From positions 393,576 to 457,575 of the forward strand of contig NZ_JACAOR010000014.1 of NCBI RefSeq assembly GCF_013386115.1: a DNA stretch of 64,000 bases, in the 5' to 3' direction. Positions 60,588 through 64,000 of this stretch are shown one piece after another (position 1 is the stretch's first letter; every line of letters begins with the position of its first letter). A program made the translations under genes and the position numbers. The notes under the pieces are model-generated. The model was given only the letters and a program-made list of their open reading frames with translations. It searched no databases and was not told the DNA's origin. The stretch comes from Pseudomonas gingeri. GTDB taxonomy: Bacteria; Pseudomonadota; Gammaproteobacteria; Pseudomonadales; Pseudomonadaceae.

Positions 60588-61490
60588 ATGTATGTCATCA
60601 CCGGAGCAACCAGCCGTACAGGTAGCCAGATCGCCCGCCGTCTGCTGGCGGCGGGCCAGCCCGTGCGGGTGATCGGTCGCAGTGCCGAGCGCCTGCAAGG
60701 GTTTGTCGACCTCGGTGCCGAAGCCAGCGTGGCCGAGCCCACGGATGCGTTGGCACTGGCCCGGGCCTTTCAGGGCGCGAAGGCGGCCTGGATCATGCTG
60801 CAGCCTAACTACGTTATCGACAGCCCGGACTTCCGGGCTTTCCAGGACAGCGTCACCCGTGCACTCTCGGCGGCGCTGCTGCAGTCCCCGGTGACCCATG
60901 CGGTGGTCCTGAGCAGTTGGGGCGCCGACCTGCCCTCAGGCAATGGTCCGGTGGCCGGGCTGCACGTCCTGGAGCGGCGCCTGGCAGCACATTCAGGCCT
61001 GAATGTGCTGAACCTGCGAGCGGGCTATTTCATGGAGAACACCTTGTCCTTCGCCGATTCGATCCTGGCCGAAAAGGTGGTGCTCAGTCCGTTCGATCCC
61101 GAGGTGCGGATGCCGCTGGTGGCCATTGACGATATCGTCGAGGCGGCCGTCGAGCAGTTGCTGCGGCTGGACTTCAGCGGACAGCAGGCCCTGGAACTGC
61201 AAGGCCATGAGGATCTTTGCCTGGGCGAAGCCACCCGGCGGATCGGTCAGGTGATAGGGCGTCCCGACCTGGAGTTCCGCCAGATCAGCGAGCAGGCTTT
61301 CGTTGACGGGCTGTTGGCTGCCGGCGCCTCGGACAGCATTATCGGTTTGATGTGTGAAGTGGTCGTAGCCATTAACGGCGGCCTGATTCGCGCACGCCAG
61401 CCGCGTAGCAGCAAAACCACGGGCACCGTGCGTTACGAGGATTTTGTCCGCCGCTCTTTGCTGCCACGCCTGGACGGTCTTCAGGTTTGA
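60588..61490 (+). CDS. NmrA/SDR-type NAD(P)-binding protein
   Basis: 300 residues from ATG 60588 (cagaggg upstream). The dinucleotide motif MYVITGATSRTGSQIARRLLA is at the N-terminus, followed by the RVIGRSAERL strand that usually reads the 2'-phosphate of NADP. HAVVLSSWGADLPSG and LNLRAGYFMENTL match the atypical SDR NmrA/QOR2 group, which are redox sensors or quinone reductases. A convergent LysR gene overlaps its 3' end by 10 bases. Likely NADPH-dependent, role not fixed. Confidence 0.83.
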   Translation: MYVITGATSRTGSQIARRLLAAGQPVRVIGRSAERLQGFVDLGAEASVAEPTDALALARAFQGAKAAWIMLQPNYVIDSPDFRAFQDSVTRALSAALLQSPVTHAVVLSSWGADLPSGNGPVAGLHVLERRLAAHSGLNVLNLRAGYFMENTLSFADSILAEKVVLSPFDPEVRMPLVAIDDIVEAAVEQLLRLDFSGQQALELQGHEDLCLGEATRRIGQVIGRPDLEFRQISEQAFVDGLLAAGASDSIIGLMCEVVVAINGGLIRARQPRSSKTTGTVRYEDFVRRSLLPRLDGLQV

Positions 61491-62392
61491 ATGAACAAAG
61501 GGGTGCGTTCGACCTGTTCCTCCAGCCAGGCGATAAACACCCGGGTCGCCTGGGGCAGGTTCCGGCCCTGGGCAAAAAGCACGGAGACCGGTACCGGTGG
61601 GGTTCTGAACGCCGCGAGCACCTCGCGTAAGCGTCCGCTTTGCAGGTAGGGGCGGGCGAGGAATTCGCTCAGTTGGACCAGGCCGAGGCCTTCCAGTGCG
61701 CAATGCAGGTAGGCTTCGGTGTCGTTCACGCACAGCTGCCCGGCGAAGTCCACCGAGCGGGTCTGCTGCTCCTGTTGAAACTGCCAGGCTCTCGGTCGTC
61801 CGGTCAGTGCCGCCTGGTAGTTGATGATCCGGTGCTGCGACAGGTCCTCGGGCACCTGTGGTATGCCATGGCCGTCGAGGTAGGTCGTGGCCGCGCAGGT
61901 GATCCATTGCAGGGCGCCGAGGGGCTTGGCGATCAGGCTCGAGTCGGGCAGTTGCCCGCTGCGTATCACGCAGTCGACGCCTTCACCGACCATGTCGATG
62001 GGTTTGTCGCTCAAACTGAGGATCAGCTCGATTTCCGGGAAACGCTGCTGAAAGCCCTTGAGTCGTGGCCATACCAGGGCCCTGGCCAGGGCTGCGGTCA
62101 TATCGATACGCACGCGTCCGCGGGGGGCGGCACCGGTGTCGCGCAACTGCTCCTCGAATGCATCCAGCTGGGCGAGCCATTGCATGCAGTGCCGGTAGTA
62201 CTGTTCGCCCCGGTCGGTCAGGCTCAAGCTGCGTGTCGTGCGTTGCAGCAGGGCAAACCCCAGGTGCGCCTCCAGTTGCTTGACCAGGCTGGTCACGGAG
62301 GAGCGTGGCAACGACAGGGCCTGTGCTGCGCGGGAAAAGCCCTGGCTATCGACCACTCGCACAAAGGTGCGCATGGCATGAAAACGGTCCAT
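61481..62392 (-). CDS. LysR-family transcriptional regulator
   Basis: 303 residues. Helix-turn-helix: FHAMRTFVRVVDSQGFSRAA, then LSLPRSSVTSLVKQLEAHLGFALLQRTTRSLSLTDRG. The effector domain (GRVRIDMTAALARALVWPRL; LILSLSDKPIDMVGEGVDCVIRSG) is of the DsdC/CrgA-like branch. Its 3' end overlaps the reductase gene by 10 bases in the convergent direction. Target not evident; may control the adjacent reductase. Confidence 0.86.
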   Translation of the reverse strand: MDRFHAMRTFVRVVDSQGFSRAAQALSLPRSSVTSLVKQLEAHLGFALLQRTTRSLSLTDRGEQYYRHCMQWLAQLDAFEEQLRDTGAAPRGRVRIDMTAALARALVWPRLKGFQQRFPEIELILSLSDKPIDMVGEGVDCVIRSGQLPDSSLIAKPLGALQWITCAATTYLDGHGIPQVPEDLSQHRIINYQAALTGRPRAWQFQQEQQTRSVDFAGQLCVNDTEAYLHCALEGLGLVQLSEFLARPYLQSGRLREVLAAFRTPPVPVSVLFAQGRNLPQATRVFIAWLEEQVERTPLFIQT

Positions 62393-62557
62393 TCAATCGG
62401 CCTGTGGTCAGTGAGGTGGCAAGCGTTGCATCCAGGCGGGTAATCGGCGCAAGGTGTTCTGGCGGCTGGAACAGCCGGTCACTTCGCGGTGTCGATAGTA
62501 GACAATTATTCGCACAGGCATTCGCACAGCAATGCGTCATCCATTTCCCGGGAACCC

Positions 62558-63652
62558 ATGCCAATCATACGACTCTCCCTGATCGCCGTCCTGCTGTTGC
62601 TCGCCGGTTGTGGTTCCCGGTCTGCGCAGGAGCCCGTGCCAAGCAGCCCGGCGCAAGTGCGGGCGGATATCCTCCGGCTGTTGCCGGCGAAGATCGCGGA
62701 CCGTGCCGACTGGGCCGCCGATATCCAGGTCGCCTTCACCAGCCGGGGCCTGGCGCCGACCACCGAGAACCTCTGTTCGGTGCTGGCGGTGACCGAGCAG
62801 GAGTCGAATTTCCAGGTCGATCCGCCGGTACCGGGCATGGGCAGGATCGCCCGGCAGGAGATCGACCGCCGGGCGGCCAAGATCCATGTGCCCAGCCTGC
62901 TGGTCAGCGCCGCCTTGCAGTTGAGTTCGTCCACGGGCAAGAGCTACAGCGAGCGGTTGAACAGTGCCCGGACGGAAAAGGACCTCAGCCTGATCTTCGA
63001 TGACTTTATCGGCCGGGTGCCGCTGGGACGGACCTTGTTCGGTGGTTTCAATCCGGTGCACACGGCCGGTCCCATGCAGGTCAGTATCGCCTTTGCCGAA
63101 AAGCAGGCACGGGGTTATCCCTATACCGTCGAAGGTTCTATCCGTCATGAAGTGTTCAGTCGGCGCGGTGGCATTTACTTCGGCATCGTGCATTTGCTCG
63201 ATTACCCGGTCAGTTACCCCGAATCGATCTACCGCTTCGCCGATTTCAATGCCGGCCGGTATGCCAGCCGCAATGCCGCGTTCCAGAGTGCGCTCAGTCG
63301 TGCCTCGGGGATCAGGCTGGCGCTCGACGGCGACCTGATCAACCACGGCGCACTACTGCCCGGCGCCACGGAGCTGGCGGTACGCTCGCTCGGCAAACAG
63401 TTGGGCCTGCGCAATCCGAGCATTCGCAGCCAGCTGGAGCAGGGCGACAGCCTGGCGTTCGAAGGCACCGAGGTCTATGCGAAGGTCTTCGCCCTGGCGG
63501 AGAAAAATGCCGGCAAGCCACTGCCGCGGGCGGTCCTGCCGGGCATCACCCTGGAAAGCCCGAAGATCACCCGCAGCCTGACCACCGCCTGGTTCGCCAG
63601 GCGCGTCGACGAGCGCCGCCAGCGCTGCATGGCGCGGGCTTCGCAAGGCTGA
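62558..63652 (+). CDS. DUF1615 family lipoprotein
   Basis: 364 residues from ATG 62558. Lipoprotein signal IIRLSLIAVLLLLAGC with the lipidated Cys near residue 18. The body is the DUF1615 domain: VTEQESNFQVDPPVPGMGRIARQEI near 78-102, AGPMQVSIAFAEKQARGYPY and RRGGIYFGIVHLLDYPVSYPESIYRFADFNAGRYASRNAAF (key IYRFADFNAGRYASRN), a pattern that recalls lysozyme/transglycosylase-like folds with the glutamate of TEQESNF in the catalytic position. Function not established; a periplasmic murein-acting role is plausible. Confidence 0.82.
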   Translation: MPIIRLSLIAVLLLLAGCGSRSAQEPVPSSPAQVRADILRLLPAKIADRADWAADIQVAFTSRGLAPTTENLCSVLAVTEQESNFQVDPPVPGMGRIARQEIDRRAAKIHVPSLLVSAALQLSSSTGKSYSERLNSARTEKDLSLIFDDFIGRVPLGRTLFGGFNPVHTAGPMQVSIAFAEKQARGYPYTVEGSIRHEVFSRRGGIYFGIVHLLDYPVSYPESIYRFADFNAGRYASRNAAFQSALSRASGIRLALDGDLINHGALLPGATELAVRSLGKQLGLRNPSIRSQLEQGDSLAFEGTEVYAKVFALAEKNAGKPLPRAVLPGITLESPKITRSLTTAWFARRVDERRQRCMARASQG

Positions 63653-63675
63653 AAATTCAGTATCTCGCCCAAAGA

Positions 63676-63704
63676 AAAAGCCCGGCTGACAAGGCCGGGC
63701 TTTT
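63676..63704. terminator. bidirectional rho-independent terminator
   Basis: AAAAGCCCGGC pairs with GCCGGGCTTTT around the loop TGACAAG, giving A-runs and T-runs on both sides. It lies between the DUF1615 gene and the convergent repeat-protein gene and can stop transcription both ways. Confidence 0.88.
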
Positions 63705-63728
63705 GGCTGGGTACCGCAGCGAAGCAAC

Positions 63729-64000
63729 TCATGCACGATTCTGGATCAGACGATCGGAACCACCTTCGGCAACGCGGCGTTCGAGCAGACGATCGGAACC
63801 ACCTTCGGCGACACGACGTTCGAGCAGACGATCGGAGCCACCTTCGGCGACACGGCGTTCGAGCAGACGATCGGAGCCACCTTCGGCGACACGGCGTTCG
63901 AGCAGGCGATCGGAACCACCTTCGGCAACGCGACGTTCGAGCAGACGGTCAGAGCCACCTTCGGCAACGCGGCGTTCAAGCAGACGGTCGGAACCACCTT
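63729..64000 (-). CDS. tandem-repeat protein, C-terminal part only (5' end outside window)
   Basis: The last 90 residues before TGA 63729-63731. They consist of six full copies of a 13-residue unit, GGSDRLLERRVAE, and a degenerate seventh (GGSDRLIQNRA). Copies are nearly identical at protein level, with synonymous changes at DNA level. The unit is strongly charged (R, E, D) and predicted helical with a GG break, so each unit may form a short turn of a repeat fiber or stalk. No family name can be given from this part; the beginning, including any signal peptide, lies beyond base 64000. Confidence 0.6.
   Translation of the reverse strand, partial: GGSDRLLERRVAEGGSDRLLERRVAEGGSDRLLERRVAEGGSDRLLERRVAEGGSDRLLERRVAEGGSDRLLERRVAEGGSDRLIQNRA
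63750..64000 (-). repeat. 39-bp tandem coding repeats, at least six copies
   Basis: The unit starts GGTGGCTCCGATCGTCTGCT on the minus strand and recurs every 39 bases to the right edge of the window and presumably beyond. Differences between units are mostly at third codon positions, so selection acts on the protein repeat. Not a CRISPR array: there are no unique spacers. Confidence 0.85.

Noticed and set aside
63750..64000. Regularly spaced short repeats looking like a CRISPR array
   Set aside because: The whole 39-bp unit is repeated with no unique spacers, and it translates as a 13-residue peptide repeat ending at a proper stop codon; no cas genes are near.

Overview
The window is high-GC chromosomal DNA from a gamma-proteobacterium, most likely a Pseudomonas of the fluorescens/putida type. 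The signs are closely packed genes with ATGA overlaps, many LysR, TetR, AraC and Lrp regulators next to small catabolic operons, a divergent ampC/ampR pair, an RtcR-controlled RNA-repair operon, ArnT-type glycosyltransferases and a colicin-like bacteriocin locus. No rRNA, tRNA, CRISPR array, transposase or integrase was seen.

Layout. 1-7.6 kb: a GlxA-type regulator (cut by the left edge) faces an amino-acid ABC importer that runs into an amidase, a DadA-like oxidase and a Rid protein, which reads as uptake and oxidative deamination of an amino-acid amide; a TetR gene with a palindromic operator follows. 7.7-8.7 kb: a long perfect palindrome, a broken colicin-like bacteriocin gene and an intact colicin-D-type immunity gene. 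8.7-13.6 kb: a gamma-glutamylation module (glutamine-synthetase-like ligase, polyamine-binding protein, FAD oxidase) with a divergent AraC regulator. 14-16.4 kb: ampC/ampR. 16.5-17.3 kb: a membrane-anchored coiled-coil protein made of 11-residue repeats. 17.4-20.6 kb: diaminopropionate ammonia-lyase plus an M20 amidohydrolase with an Lrp regulator. 20.6-31.1 kb: a haem-type membrane protein, lipoproteins, MATE, MFS, LysE and arsenite/bile-acid-type transporters, and a TetR/quinone-reductase pair. 31.1-38.8 kb: a SulP carrier, an APC permease/aminotransferase operon, a D-cysteine desulfhydrase and LysR genes. 38.9-45.6 kb: gamma-glutamyltranspeptidase, two ArnT-like lipid-A glycosyltransferases, an Ais-like phosphatase and a CBS protein. 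45.8-52.3 kb: a YkgJ protein, then rtcR facing rtcB, an uncharacterised gene, a nucleotidyltransferase gene and rtcA, with a clear sigma-54 promoter.

53.2-57.6 kb is the clearest accessory piece. A 4.3-kb module (ProX-like binding protein, cupin, choline-dehydrogenase-like GMC enzyme, LysR), AT-richer than its surroundings, lies exactly between two 48-bp copies of the 3' end of a fumarylacetoacetate-hydrolase-family gene. From 57.6 kb to the right edge lie that hydrolase, an E. coli-like zinc-type hemB, an NmrA-like reductase, a LysR gene, a DUF1615 lipoprotein and the C-terminal part of a protein made of 13-residue tandem repeats.
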